DNA of 64,000 nucleotides from Lentzea cavernae (lineage in GTDB: Bacteria > Actinomycetota > Actinomycetes > Mycobacteriales > Pseudonocardiaceae). The stretch is taken from contig NZ_BNAR01000028.1 of NCBI RefSeq assembly GCF_014653695.1, positions 26,573 through 90,572 on the forward strand, read 5' to 3'. Below, piece after piece: positions 6,798-15,009 of this stretch. Position 1 is the first letter of the stretch. Each line of letters starts with the position of its first letter. A program made the position numbers and the translations under genes. The notes beneath the pieces were generated by a model, which was not told the origin of the DNA, ran no database searches, and saw nothing but the letters and a program-made list of their open reading frames with translations.

Positions 6798-7706
6798 TCA
6801 TGCCGCCGCCTCTCCACTCACCGCTGCGCCCGAGCGGCATGACCACGGCGAGCAGCCGTCAGGATCGGCGTCCTCCGCATCAGCGCCTACGAGATGCAGG
6901 TGCCGCCGTGACGCAGCACGTGGTTCGAGGTCGACTTCGTCCAGCGGTTTGCAGGAGCGGTGCAGGAAGTACTGTCCGCGCAACGGCTGCCCCTGGTCGG
7001 TCGCGTGCGGATAGCCGTTGCGGATCACCCTGTCGAACTCCACCGCTTCGGCCCAGCCGTCAGGATCGTTGTCTCGAATCCACCGCCAGCCGGCGTTGCC
7101 GTGGAACGGGCACCCGACACAGGCCGACTTCACCGTCTCCCCGAAACCTCGTTCGCTGAGGTACTCAAGGCAGCGTGCTCGATCCCAACCCAGCTCGAGC
7201 AGTGGGAACACGTTGCGCAGGTACGCGACGTCCGCGTCCTTGGCTCGCGTGAACTCGTCCGTGCTGATCCCGATCGCCTGCTCCGCGAAGAGACCTCGCG
7301 GGACTCGGTGCGGATGCGGATAGCCGAGCAGCTGCCAAGCGGCCATCTTCAGCGGGCGGACCTTGTACTCGCTCGTGCACTGCCGCCGCGCCAGTCCCTT
7401 GGAGCCGTCCGGGTTCCGCACGTGGAGCGGCATGGACACGAACCGGTGGCGTGGATCGAGTGCATCGGCGCGGATGTCCCCGGCCGAGACGGTGCGCACC
7501 GGGATGCCTTTGCGTTCAGCGTGCTCCGCCCAACGCGCGAGATTCGCGTAGACCGCGCGAGGTTCCCACCGAGTGTCAGCGAACAACGCGTGGTCGAACG
7601 ACGGGATGAGCCCGTCACACGCGAGAAGCAACACGACAGTGCTCTGGACACCGGCACCGAGGGAAAGCAGTCGCAACGCCGGACCTGATTGCTGGAGGGA
7701 GCTCAT
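6798..7706 (-). CDS. PAPS-reductase/DndC-like adenine-nucleotide alpha-hydrolase
   Basis: 302 residues of the HUP/PP-loop ATPase fold. The N-terminal motif LSLGAGVQSTVV (14-25) replaces the SGGxDS-type PP-motif, and HALFADTRWEP (39-49) matches the strand-2 motif of PAPS reductases and DndC. Cys110 (RRQCTSEYK) and the pair Cys196/Cys199 (CVGCPFHGN) could bind a metal or a sulfur intermediate. It is the last gene of a four-gene overlapping operon, and its ATG overlaps the stop of the C5-methyltransferase. Relatives sit beside DNA cytosine methylases in actinophages. A role in DNA sulfur or adenylation chemistry is possible but unproven; assimilatory sulfate reduction is unlikely in this context. 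Confidence 0.82.
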   Translation of the reverse strand: MSSLQQSGPALRLLSLGAGVQSTVVLLLACDGLIPSFDHALFADTRWEPRAVYANLARWAEHAERKGIPVRTVSAGDIRADALDPRHRFVSMPLHVRNPDGSKGLARRQCTSEYKVRPLKMAAWQLLGYPHPHRVPRGLFAEQAIGISTDEFTRAKDADVAYLRNVFPLLELGWDRARCLEYLSERGFGETVKSACVGCPFHGNAGWRWIRDNDPDGWAEAVEFDRVIRNGYPHATDQGQPLRGQYFLHRSCKPLDEVDLEPRAASRRHLHLVGADAEDADPDGCSPWSCRSGAAVSGEAAA

Positions 7707-9055
7707 GCCGCTGCCTCGCTTTCATCCGCTGAATGCTCGCCAATGAGCAGCGCTCTGAAGTCGTCCAACAACAACGACACTGCGTAGGCAGCCTGGGCCG
7801 GAACAACTCCGTTTCCGAGCGCGCGTAGTTGCGCCGTGCGCGGCAGCGGCAGGTCGCTGATCCAGCCTTCGGGTAGTCCCATCAGGTGTTCGACGAAGGC
7901 GGGAGCCAGCACTGGCCGGCCGCTCTTGCTCGGTTGGGTCGGATACGGCGCGGCCCTGCCGAGCAGGTGCTCCCAACGGCGGACGGCTGCCGTGTACTCG
8001 CCCCAATCCACATTCGAGGACGAGCTCTGCAGAACAGCTGGCTGCATTTCAGCAGGGACTGCAGCTAGGCGTCGTCGCGGAACAGCCGGCATCGGTCCGG
8101 CAGGGATGGACTTCCCTCGTGGGTTCGATGGCCGCAGCATCTCGCATCTGATGCGGTCGGCGTCGAGAGCAACTTCACCGCGATCGGCAATGGCATGCCC
8201 ATGCCGTTGCCGTTGATCTTCCTCAGGAGATGACGTTCCCGACGCCGCAGCCACTTGCTCGTCGCCTCTCCATCGTTCGGGTTTGCCGCGGTCGGAGTCG
8301 GCAGTAGCCGCACAGAGTCGGTGAGCGTCACGCAGCCTTTGGGAGTCGGCCGGCCGGACTTGAGGACCGTCTGAATTGCCGCTGACCGTGAGTCCGCTGC
8401 CGTAGGTGTTGGCAACAACCTCAGTTGGTCCAGCAACGACGGACCACCCTGCCTGCTGGCCGCGCTGACACCGTTCGAACTGCCGTCGTGAGCGGTCGGA
8501 GTTGCGAACATTTCCGCTATGTCCGCGGAGCCATGCGAGCAGGAACACGCGTTCGCGGCGGTGTGCACAGCCGACTTCGGAGGCGCGGACGCTACGCCAG
8601 AGCGCGTCATACCCTGCTTCGGCCAAGTCGCCGAGTACGCGGTGGAGTCCTCCGTTGCGCCAGCGAAGCGCGGCGACGTTCTCCACGACGACGAGCGCTG
8701 GTCGTAGTACGCGAACACCCGCCACGATGTCGGACCAGATGCCACTGCGTTCGCCTTTCTCGATGCCCGCCCGCCGACCGGCTGCGGAGATGTCCTGGCA
8801 CGGGAACCCGGCCGTCACCACGTCGACCGGCTCGACGGTTGCCCAGTCGATGGCGCGAACGTCGCCGAGGTTCGGCACGCCGGGCACGCGCGCGGAGAGG
8901 ATGCGACCGACGTGTGGATCCGAGTCGGCGACCCAGACGACGCGCCCGCCGCCCAAAGCTGCGAGCAAGCCGAGGTCCAGCCCTCCGTACCCGGTGCACA
9001 ACGAGCCCACGGTCAGCTCGGCACTGTCCGGTTCGGAGTCACGCCGCGAAGTCAT
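7703..9055 (-). CDS. DNA (cytosine-5) methyltransferase
   Basis: 450 residues from the ATG at 9055. Motifs run in canonical order: I (GSLCTGYGGLDLG, 17-29), IV with the catalytic Pro-Cys (GFPCQDIS, PCQ at 85-87), VI (VVENV, ENV at 125-127), VIII (GCAHRRERVFLLAW) and X near the C-terminus (LRALGNGVVPAQAA). A long variable region between VIII and X (about 180-370) is the expected target-recognition domain. All residues needed for activity appear present. No cognate restriction enzyme is adjacent. The start lies inside the 3' end of the preceding gene and the stop overlaps the PAPS-like gene, so translation is coupled on both sides. Its target sequence cannot be read from the protein. Confidence 0.93.
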   Translation of the reverse strand: MTSRRDSEPDSAELTVGSLCTGYGGLDLGLLAALGGGRVVWVADSDPHVGRILSARVPGVPNLGDVRAIDWATVEPVDVVTAGFPCQDISAAGRRAGIEKGERSGIWSDIVAGVRVLRPALVVVENVAALRWRNGGLHRVLGDLAEAGYDALWRSVRASEVGCAHRRERVFLLAWLRGHSGNVRNSDRSRRQFERCQRGQQAGWSVVAGPTEVVANTYGSGLTVSGNSDGPQVRPADSQRLRDAHRLCAATADSDRGKPERWRGDEQVAAASGTSSPEEDQRQRHGHAIADRGEVALDADRIRCEMLRPSNPRGKSIPAGPMPAVPRRRLAAVPAEMQPAVLQSSSSNVDWGEYTAAVRRWEHLLGRAAPYPTQPSKSGRPVLAPAFVEHLMGLPEGWISDLPLPRTAQLRALGNGVVPAQAAYAVSLLLDDFRALLIGEHSADESEAAA

Positions 9056-9911
9056 GACGACCTCCGGCGAACGTGCGCTGGACGCGGCGGAAGGAGGGCA
9101 CGTGCAGGCCTGACGCGAGTGCAGCTTCGTGGGCGGGCTGGAAGACGAGCACCTCGTCGTGGGCGACGAGCGCGGCCGGCGTGCCACCAACGGATGCACG
9201 GGCTGCGCTCCAACGTTCCGCGAACGATGCCCGCGGGACCAAGCGGCCGCCGCGCAACTCAGCGCTCAGCGCGATGCACCTCTCGACCAGGATCAGCCCT
9301 GCCGCACTGCCCGCGGCGAGGAGCCGCGTGGTCAGGTCGACTGCCGAGCCATCTGAGTGCCGACGCGGTCGGGCAACAACGACGACGCGGCCGCCGGAAC
9401 GCAGCAAGGGCTCGCAACAAAGCATCATCATGGCGATCTCGGCGACCGCGGACTCGACCACGTCGTGCGTCAGCCCAGTCTCGTAGTCCGATCCGGTGCG
9501 CAGGGCGGTGAGGACGAGTCCGACTCGCCCGACGAGGCCAGCAGCCCGGACGGTCGCGAGAGTTCTTGGGCGAGCGTCGAGCACCGAGCCGTCGCTCCAA
9601 GCGCCCGCCGACTTTGCGGCGGTGACGTTGGCGCGAGCGAGCGTCCACCAGTTGCTTTCGGTCGTCAGTCCGAGAGCATGTCGACCGGCGCGCAGCGCCT
9701 CCATCAGGACCGTGCCGGCACCGCAGTTCGGGTCCAGGACCAGGTCGCCGAGAGTCGTGTAGGACGCGATTGCATGCGCCGCGAGGGCTGGCGGGATTCG
9801 CTCGGTGTCCGCCTCCGTGCCGGACGCACAACCGGCGTCGTCCAGCTGCTCGACCGGCTCTCGCTGTCCGGTCGGCCACACCGAAAGCGGGCGTACCGGC
9901 CGCTCAGACAT
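9039..9911 (-). CDS. DNA N4/N6-methyltransferase-like protein, catalytic motif lost
   Basis: 290 residues from an ATG with GAGAGG seven bases upstream. The SAM-binding motif I is clear (ASYTTLGDLVLDPNCGAG, 49-66), and the C-terminal strand AHDEVLVFQPA (250-260) matches the HE-x-x-L-V-F ending of beta-class DNA amino-methyltransferases. At the position of motif IV, where D/N/S-P-P-Y is required, the sequence reads VGLVLTALRTGSDY (130-143), with no PP. It should bind SAM or DNA but probably cannot methylate. It overlaps the preceding, similar gene by eight bases and the C5-methyltransferase by 17. It may be a structural or targeting partner. Confidence 0.75.
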   Translation of the reverse strand: MSERPVRPLSVWPTGQREPVEQLDDAGCASGTEADTERIPPALAAHAIASYTTLGDLVLDPNCGAGTVLMEALRAGRHALGLTTESNWWTLARANVTAAKSAGAWSDGSVLDARPRTLATVRAAGLVGRVGLVLTALRTGSDYETGLTHDVVESAVAEIAMMMLCCEPLLRSGGRVVVVARPRRHSDGSAVDLTTRLLAAGSAAGLILVERCIALSAELRGGRLVPRASFAERWSAARASVGGTPAALVAHDEVLVFQPAHEAALASGLHVPSFRRVQRTFAGGRHDFAA

Positions 9912-10680
9912 CGCCGGACCTCTCACCCTTGGTCGCCGCAGTCAGCGACGGTTGTCGGGCGAACACGAAGAGGTCGTCATGTGCCGGGGTGTGTCGGACC
10001 CGCGACGCTTGGAATCGCATCGGAGACGACGCGCGGACATCACTGAGGGGTGTTCCGGTCGTGGGGCTTCGCTCGTCAGCCGGTGTGCGCATCAGCGCGA
10101 TTCGGTCGACGAAACGCAGCCCCGCATGTCGTCCAGAACGCACCAACGAGCCAGCGGGATCGGTTGCTCGCTCGCCGCGAGCGATGACGGCGAGGGTGCC
10201 TGCCGAGGTGAGCGAGTCTGCCAAACCGGTCAGGTTCGGCTCGTGCCAGCTGCCCGTCCCTGTCGCGGTGATGATGAGGTCGAACAGGTCGACGAGGGAC
10301 GGTCGAAAGTCGGTCTGCGTTTGTACGCCTCGGCCGAGTCGGACCACGGTCCACGCCGCTTCGTGCAGCCCGGCGTACGGGCTCGAGCAGGACTCGTTGT
10401 GCAGCGCGCTCGCAGTGCACGTTCCTGATGGCGTGGGTTCGACCAGCAGCACTCGGTTACCGGGCCGCGTGTAGGTGGTGACGATCTTCACGATCGCGAC
10501 CGACAACCAGTTGGCGAGCAGGCCAGTTCCTCCGCAGAGGTCGTCCTGAGCGCACAGCCACACGGTGCTAAGCCGTGAAGAGCCGCGACGGCGCAGCGGG
10601 AAGCGCCGGTGCGCTCGCTGCAACCGCGATAGCTGAACCGGAGCCGTCAAGGCTGATTCGTTGTCTTGTGTCGGGGTCAT
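9904..10680 (-). CDS. Second degenerate DNA-methyltransferase-like protein
   Basis: 258 residues; first gene of the operon. The segment IVTTYTRPGNRVLLVEP (66-82) follows the T-R-P-G-D-x-V-L-D-P pattern of DNA amino-methyltransferase motif I, but its acidic residue is displaced. FDLIITATGTGSW (133-145) sits where FDLVITSPPY would be, so the catalytic PPY is gone. HDDLFVFARQP near residue 235 matches the usual C-terminal strand. The layout parallels the next gene, which suggests an old duplication or a heterodimer. The long gap upstream (to 11016) is shared with the conjugation operon and must hold both promoters. No exact family name can be given with confidence. Confidence 0.65.
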   Translation of the reverse strand: MTPTQDNESALTAPVQLSRLQRAHRRFPLRRRGSSRLSTVWLCAQDDLCGGTGLLANWLSVAIVKIVTTYTRPGNRVLLVEPTPSGTCTASALHNESCSSPYAGLHEAAWTVVRLGRGVQTQTDFRPSLVDLFDLIITATGTGSWHEPNLTGLADSLTSAGTLAVIARGERATDPAGSLVRSGRHAGLRFVDRIALMRTPADERSPTTGTPLSDVRASSPMRFQASRVRHTPAHDDLFVFARQPSLTAATKGERSGDV

Positions 10681-11016
10681 CGAGGTTCTCCTCCGACGAG
10701 TGCGTTCGGTACTCCCTGACGCCCCTTAACTCCGTTTTTCACCGCCGCTTTGGACACAAGTCGCGAAGATTTCTGTGAGCGATTCCGCCAGCAACTGAGC
10801 ACTGGCCGCCGCCCTGCTATCGAGCTACTAAACCCGCAGTTCAGAGCCCACATCACCCGCTTGCACATTCGGCGGCGAGCGCACTGCCGCGCCTGGAAAT
10901 GGTCGATTTCTAGTAGCTGACCGAACCGACTCAAGGCTGTCGCTGGTATTTCCGTAATACCGCACACGGCTTCCTGACGTCGTTGTTTCTCACATCGACA
11001 CTTCAGGAGGCGGGAC
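10681..11016. other. Divergent intergenic region between the modification and conjugation operons
   Basis: 336 bases without a convincing gene. It is less GC-rich than its flanks and includes a short inverted pair, GAGCTACTA near 10820 and TAGTAGCT near 10912. AGGAGG lies upstream of the plus-strand gene. It probably holds divergent promoters; I see no clear -35/-10 pair. Confidence 0.5.
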
Positions 11017-11901
11017 ATGTCGCCGAACTCGCTGGACATCGCACGGAACGCATTCACCTGGCTCGTCACCGGGCCGCACCCGGTCTCGTTGGACGGCCGT
11101 CAGTTCGAAGGCCTCCCGAACCGGTCCATCCCGTTGGACGAGGTCCGTGACCGGCTGCTGGCGCGGCGGTGTCCGCAGGAAATCAGGGACGCGGTGTGGA
11201 CACACCTCGTGCTCCGCTCGCGCGCTGAAGGAGCAACTTGGACCGTCAGCGCGGTCGGAGTAGCGCTGCCCGCGCTGACGTCCGTCGCAACCATCCTGTC
11301 GGACCGGTTCGCCGGCGATCCTGCCGATGTTCACGCTGAGGTTCTACGCGGATTCCTGTCCGCGTTGGCGACCGTGGACCTGCGCCCGCCGCGGATCATG
11401 TTGCGGCTGCGATGGGCGGCATACCGCTCCGGTCACAAGGCGCTCTCCGAAGCTCTGTCGAGTCCGGCTCCGATCGCTCCTGGGTCTTGGCCGGAGCCGC
11501 GACGCACTCCTGGAGGACATCCCGACCTCGTCCTCGCTCGTGCCGTCGCGGACGGCGTCCTGAACCGGACCGAAGCCGCGCTGATCGGTGCGACTCGACT
11601 GGAGAAGGTGTCCGTCGCGGAGTGGGCCGCACTGCACGAACTGAGTGAGTGGGCGGTCTACAAGACCCGCAAGCGTGCCGAGCTTCGGCTCGCCGCGCAC
11701 GTCCGCGAGGCCGCGGCTGGCGCCGACCCGACCGACGCGCTGACAGACCAGGTGGCGACCACGGTCGCCATCGCACGCACTCACGAATCGACACAACGGG
11801 CTCGGGGGCGTTCGTCCAAAACGGACCCAAATTCCGGAGTTCAGGGATGCGGGACACACCCGCGCACGGCCCGGTCTTCGGAGGTGCCCGAATGCGCGTG
11901 A
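11017..11901 (+). CDS. Conserved element protein with sigma-region-4-like HTH
   Basis: 294 residues; first gene of the conjugation operon, with AGGAGG nine bases upstream. It is soluble with no membrane segment. The middle (about 65-145) is helical and Ala/Leu-rich. The segment around 180-230 (AVADGVLNRTEAALIGATRL, then LHELSEWAVYKTRKRAELRL) resembles the helix-turn-helix of sigma region 4. The tail is basic and low-complexity. I do not recognise a named family. Position suggests a regulator or DNA-processing accessory protein of transfer. The stop overlaps the pilin start. Confidence 0.65.
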   Translation: MSPNSLDIARNAFTWLVTGPHPVSLDGRQFEGLPNRSIPLDEVRDRLLARRCPQEIRDAVWTHLVLRSRAEGATWTVSAVGVALPALTSVATILSDRFAGDPADVHAEVLRGFLSALATVDLRPPRIMLRLRWAAYRSGHKALSEALSSPAPIAPGSWPEPRRTPGGHPDLVLARAVADGVLNRTEAALIGATRLEKVSVAEWAALHELSEWAVYKTRKRAELRLAAHVREAAAGADPTDALTDQVATTVAIARTHESTQRARGRSSKTDPNSGVQGCGTHPRTARSSEVPECA

Positions 11902-12263
11902 AAGAGATCCAGGACAGGCCATCGGCGACAACGTCCGAGAACTGGTTGCGGGTGGTGTTGGTCGTCGCCGTCCTGCTCGCGCTGCTGGCACCAGCGACGG
12001 CTCACGCCGACACGATGTTCATCGCCCTGGCCAAGACCATCGACGAGGTCCTCAACAACATCCGCAACTGGATCATGGGGATCCTGGCCGGTCTGGCGAC
12101 GGTGTTCCTGTCCATCGGCGGCGTTCGGTTCCTCGTCGGCGGCAACGATCCCGGCGAAGTCGAGAAGGCCAAGTCCGCGTTCCGATCCGCGGCTTGGGGC
12201 TACGGGCTGGCAGCACTCGCGCCGCTCGTCGTCGAGATCCTCAAGGGAATCGTGGGGGCCTGA
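11892..12263 (+). CDS. T4SS pilin-like protein (TrbC/VirB2 type)
   Basis: 123 residues. A hydrophobic signal helix (19-36) ends in ATAHADTMF, a probable signal-peptidase site. The mature part has two membrane helices (about 58-82 and 98-120) separated by a short charged loop, GGNDPGEVEKAKSAFR. That plan matches VirB2/TrbC-like pilins and the actinobacterial T4SS_pilin family. It overlaps the upstream gene by ten bases, and its stop overlaps the ATG of the VirB6-like gene. Confidence 0.8.
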   Translation: MRVKEIQDRPSATTSENWLRVVLVVAVLLALLAPATAHADTMFIALAKTIDEVLNNIRNWIMGILAGLATVFLSIGGVRFLVGGNDPGEVEKAKSAFRSAAWGYGLAALAPLVVEILKGIVGA

Positions 12264-13951
12264 TGATGGCTGTCAACACTCCACCTCCGCTGCAGGAACG
12301 ACAGCCGCGCTGGCGGCGCGCAGGCCTGCTGGTGTTGAGCACCATCTTCGGCCTGCTGTGCACCGTCACGTCTGCAGTCGCCGCGCCGACAACGCCTCCC
12401 GCACAGCCGGAGTGCGGCATCACCGATCTGTCCGCGTGCGTGAACGAAGGCTTTTCGTCGTTCATCGACCTGCTCGTCGGCGAGTCCCTGAACTGGTTGC
12501 TGCAGATGCTCGGCAGCACTCTCCTGTCGACACCGACGCTGGATCAATTGCCTCGCATCGGGGAGATCTGGGAGCAGTCCCGTCTGTTCGTGGTCGCGAC
12601 CTACTCGCTGCTCGTCTTGCTCGCAGGGATCCTGGTGATGGGTCACCAGGGCGTCCAAACGCGCTACTCGATCCGCGAGATCGCGCCTCGTGTCGTCGCC
12701 GGATTCGTCGCCGCCAATCTCAGCCTGCTGGTGGCAGATCAAGCCATTCGGTTCGCCAACGCCGCATCGATGGCGATGCTCGGCGATGGGCTGGATCCGC
12801 AGTCCGCCGGCAAGGCGGCCACGGAGCTGTTCGTGGCGTTGGTGAAGCGGTCGTTGTTGGACGGCGGGTTGTTCGCCGGGTTGTTGTCACTGGCGCTGAC
12901 GATCCTGTTGGTCGGGTTGCTCGTCGGCTACGTGATCCGTGTCGGACTCACCGCGCTTCTGGTGGCAGGTGCTCCCCTGGCTCTCATGTGCCACGGCTTG
13001 CCGCAGTTGGAGGGCGTCGCTCGGTGGTTCTGGCGCTCCGGAGCAGGTGTGCTCGGCATCCAGGTCGGTCAGAGCCTGGCTTTGGTCGTGTCACTCCGAG
13101 TGTTCTTGGAGCCCGGCGGCTTCACCTTCTTCGGCGCTCCGACCGCGGACGGCATCATCAACCTGATCGTCCTCGTCGCACTCGTGTGGATCCTGGTGAA
13201 GATCCCGACGTGGGTCATGAACCAGGTTCGAATCAGCGGTGGAGGACGATCGTTCCTCGGCGGACTGGCTTACGCGCTGACGTTCGGCAAGGCCATGGCG
13301 CTGGTGAGCAGCGGTCGGCTCAGCGGCGCAGTCGCAGGCGCCGCTCACCGATCGAGCCCAGGCGGATTAGGGCGTAGGTCTCCATCTTCAAATGACCCGC
13401 CGTGGCCGCCACAGCCTCGCTTCCCGCTCACGCCGGAGATGGTGAGCAAGCGTCTCAAAGCGGCCTATGACGCCGAGCGGTTGCGCGCTGCGCGTCGTCC
13501 ACGCGTGCCTTCCCAGTCACCGCGGTTCCTGCAACCGCAACCGCAGCAGACGGTCCACGATCCCGCCGTCACGCCTGCTGCGCTCGGACCGACCGTGCCC
13601 GAGTTCAGCTCGGCCGCGGCCGTGGACGCGCCGACCGCGCGTCCTGGACGAGGACCACGCCCCGGTAGCTCGCCGCAGTTCCAGGTCGCCGGTGGCCCTC
13701 GGCGTCGGAGCGTCGCGCCGAAACCGGTGCAAGCGGTCAGGGTGGCTTCGGTACCTCCGCAGCTGCAGTTCCGGCCGGCGACTCCGCCACCAGCGGCACC
13801 GCCCACGTCCAAGCCGACTTCCGCTCCTCCCCCACCGGTGTTCCAGCAAGCACAACCCGAGCCTCGCATCGGTGACGCGCATCGGCGCACCCACTCAGTC
13901 CCACCGCCGGTGTTCCGAGCGCCGAAAGCCACTGGAGGTGAGCAGAAGTGA
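12263..13951 (+). CDS. T4SS inner-membrane protein (VirB6/TrbL-like)
   Basis: 562 residues. It has a signal-like helix at 20-40 and a polytopic membrane region to about residue 340 with six or seven helices (for example SLLVLLAGILVMGHQGV and LALTILLVGLLVGYVIRVG). This resembles VirB6/TrbL channel proteins. The last ~200 residues are hydrophilic and very rich in Pro, Arg and Gln, a disordered cytoplasmic tail. The start is ATGATG overlapping the pilin stop, and the end overlaps the GTG of the PrgI gene. It likely forms the membrane channel of the transfer apparatus. Confidence 0.82.
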   Translation: MMAVNTPPPLQERQPRWRRAGLLVLSTIFGLLCTVTSAVAAPTTPPAQPECGITDLSACVNEGFSSFIDLLVGESLNWLLQMLGSTLLSTPTLDQLPRIGEIWEQSRLFVVATYSLLVLLAGILVMGHQGVQTRYSIREIAPRVVAGFVAANLSLLVADQAIRFANAASMAMLGDGLDPQSAGKAATELFVALVKRSLLDGGLFAGLLSLALTILLVGLLVGYVIRVGLTALLVAGAPLALMCHGLPQLEGVARWFWRSGAGVLGIQVGQSLALVVSLRVFLEPGGFTFFGAPTADGIINLIVLVALVWILVKIPTWVMNQVRISGGGRSFLGGLAYALTFGKAMALVSSGRLSGAVAGAAHRSSPGGLGRRSPSSNDPPWPPQPRFPLTPEMVSKRLKAAYDAERLRAARRPRVPSQSPRFLQPQPQQTVHDPAVTPAALGPTVPEFSSAAAVDAPTARPGRGPRPGSSPQFQVAGGPRRRSVAPKPVQAVRVASVPPQLQFRPATPPPAAPPTSKPTSAPPPPVFQQAQPEPRIGDAHRRTHSVPPPVFRAPKATGGEQK

Positions 13952-15009
13952 GTCAGCCCGTCAGAATTCCCTCGGACGTCGATCGCGAGGATCGGGTGAT
14001 CGGCCCGCTCACCGCGCGGCAGCTGCTCATCGTTTCCGTCACCGGGGTCGTGCTCTACGGGACCCACACGCTCACCCGAGCGCTCGTGCCGCTGGCGGTG
14101 TTCCTGGTCGTCGCCATTCCGATTGGCGTCGTTGCCGCTGTCCTCGCTCTGGGTCAACGTGACGGCGTCACCTTGGATCGGTTGGCGTGGGCCGCTCTAC
14201 GACAGCGGATGAGTCCGCGGCACCGCGTGTCAGCGCCAGAAGGTGTCCATCGCGTCCCGGACTGGTTGAGCGATGCTGAATCCCAGTCCCCTGCGCCCGC
14301 GGCGTTGCGGCTTCCAGCCGAGTCGATCGCCGACACGGGCGTCATCGACCTCGGCAAGGACGGCGTCGCCGTCGTCGCGGTCTGCTCCACGGTCAACTTC
14401 AGCTTGCGCACGCACACCGAGCAGGAGTCGCTCGTCGCTTCGTTCGGGCGCTACCTGCACTCGCTGACCGCACCGGTCCAAGTGCTCGTCCGCGCCGAGC
14501 GGTTGGATCTGTCGGGGCAGATCGGAGAGCTTCGCGAACAAGCTGGTGGACTTCCACACGCAGCGTTGGAACAGGCCGCGCTCGAGCACGCCGAGTACCT
14601 CGATCAACTCGGCCGAGCGACGAACCTCTTGCGCCGCCAGGTGCTGCTGGTTCTGCGCGAGCCACTGGGCGCGACCGGCCCCATCGACGGCCTCGGCGGC
14701 GTCTCACCGATCGCCGCGCTGATGGCCAAACGCAAGCACACCGTCCCTGTGGACGAAGCGTCGCGGAGAGCTGCTGAAACCCGGCTCGTCCGTCGGCTCG
14801 GTGAGGCGGCTGAGCTGCTCTCCCCGTCAGGAATCGTGGTCACTCCGCTGGATGCCGGACAGGCGACCGGAGTGCTCGCGGCTGCGTGCGACCCCGACCA
14901 CCTGATTCCGCCGAACCCCGGCCTCGCCGGATCCGACGACGTCATCACCACCGCACCGGACGACGACTGGGCGGACGACACCAACGTCGTCGGGAGGCAA
15001 CAGCGATGA
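13948..15009 (+). CDS. PrgI-family T4SS protein (VirB3-like)
   Basis: 353 residues from GTG. The N-terminal ~85 residues are the PrgI domain: a short polar start (VRIPSDVDREDRVIGPLTARQLLI) leads into two adjacent membrane helices (about 24-62). The rest is cytoplasmic, with a beta/alpha region (GVAVVAVCSTVNFSLRT, then LVLREPLG) like the N-terminal domain of VirB4 partners. PrgI takes the place of VirB3 in Gram-positive systems and docks to VirB4, encoded next. Both junctions overlap by four bases. Confidence 0.85.
   Translation: MSQPVRIPSDVDREDRVIGPLTARQLLIVSVTGVVLYGTHTLTRALVPLAVFLVVAIPIGVVAAVLALGQRDGVTLDRLAWAALRQRMSPRHRVSAPEGVHRVPDWLSDAESQSPAPAALRLPAESIADTGVIDLGKDGVAVVAVCSTVNFSLRTHTEQESLVASFGRYLHSLTAPVQVLVRAERLDLSGQIGELREQAGGLPHAALEQAALEHAEYLDQLGRATNLLRRQVLLVLREPLGATGPIDGLGGVSPIAALMAKRKHTVPVDEASRRAAETRLVRRLGEAAELLSPSGIVVTPLDAGQATGVLAAACDPDHLIPPNPGLAGSDDVITTAPDDDWADDTNVVGRQQR

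Noticed and set aside
10681..11016. CRISPR array or tandem iterons in the divergent spacer
   Set aside because: No spaced direct repeats are present; only one short inverted pair.
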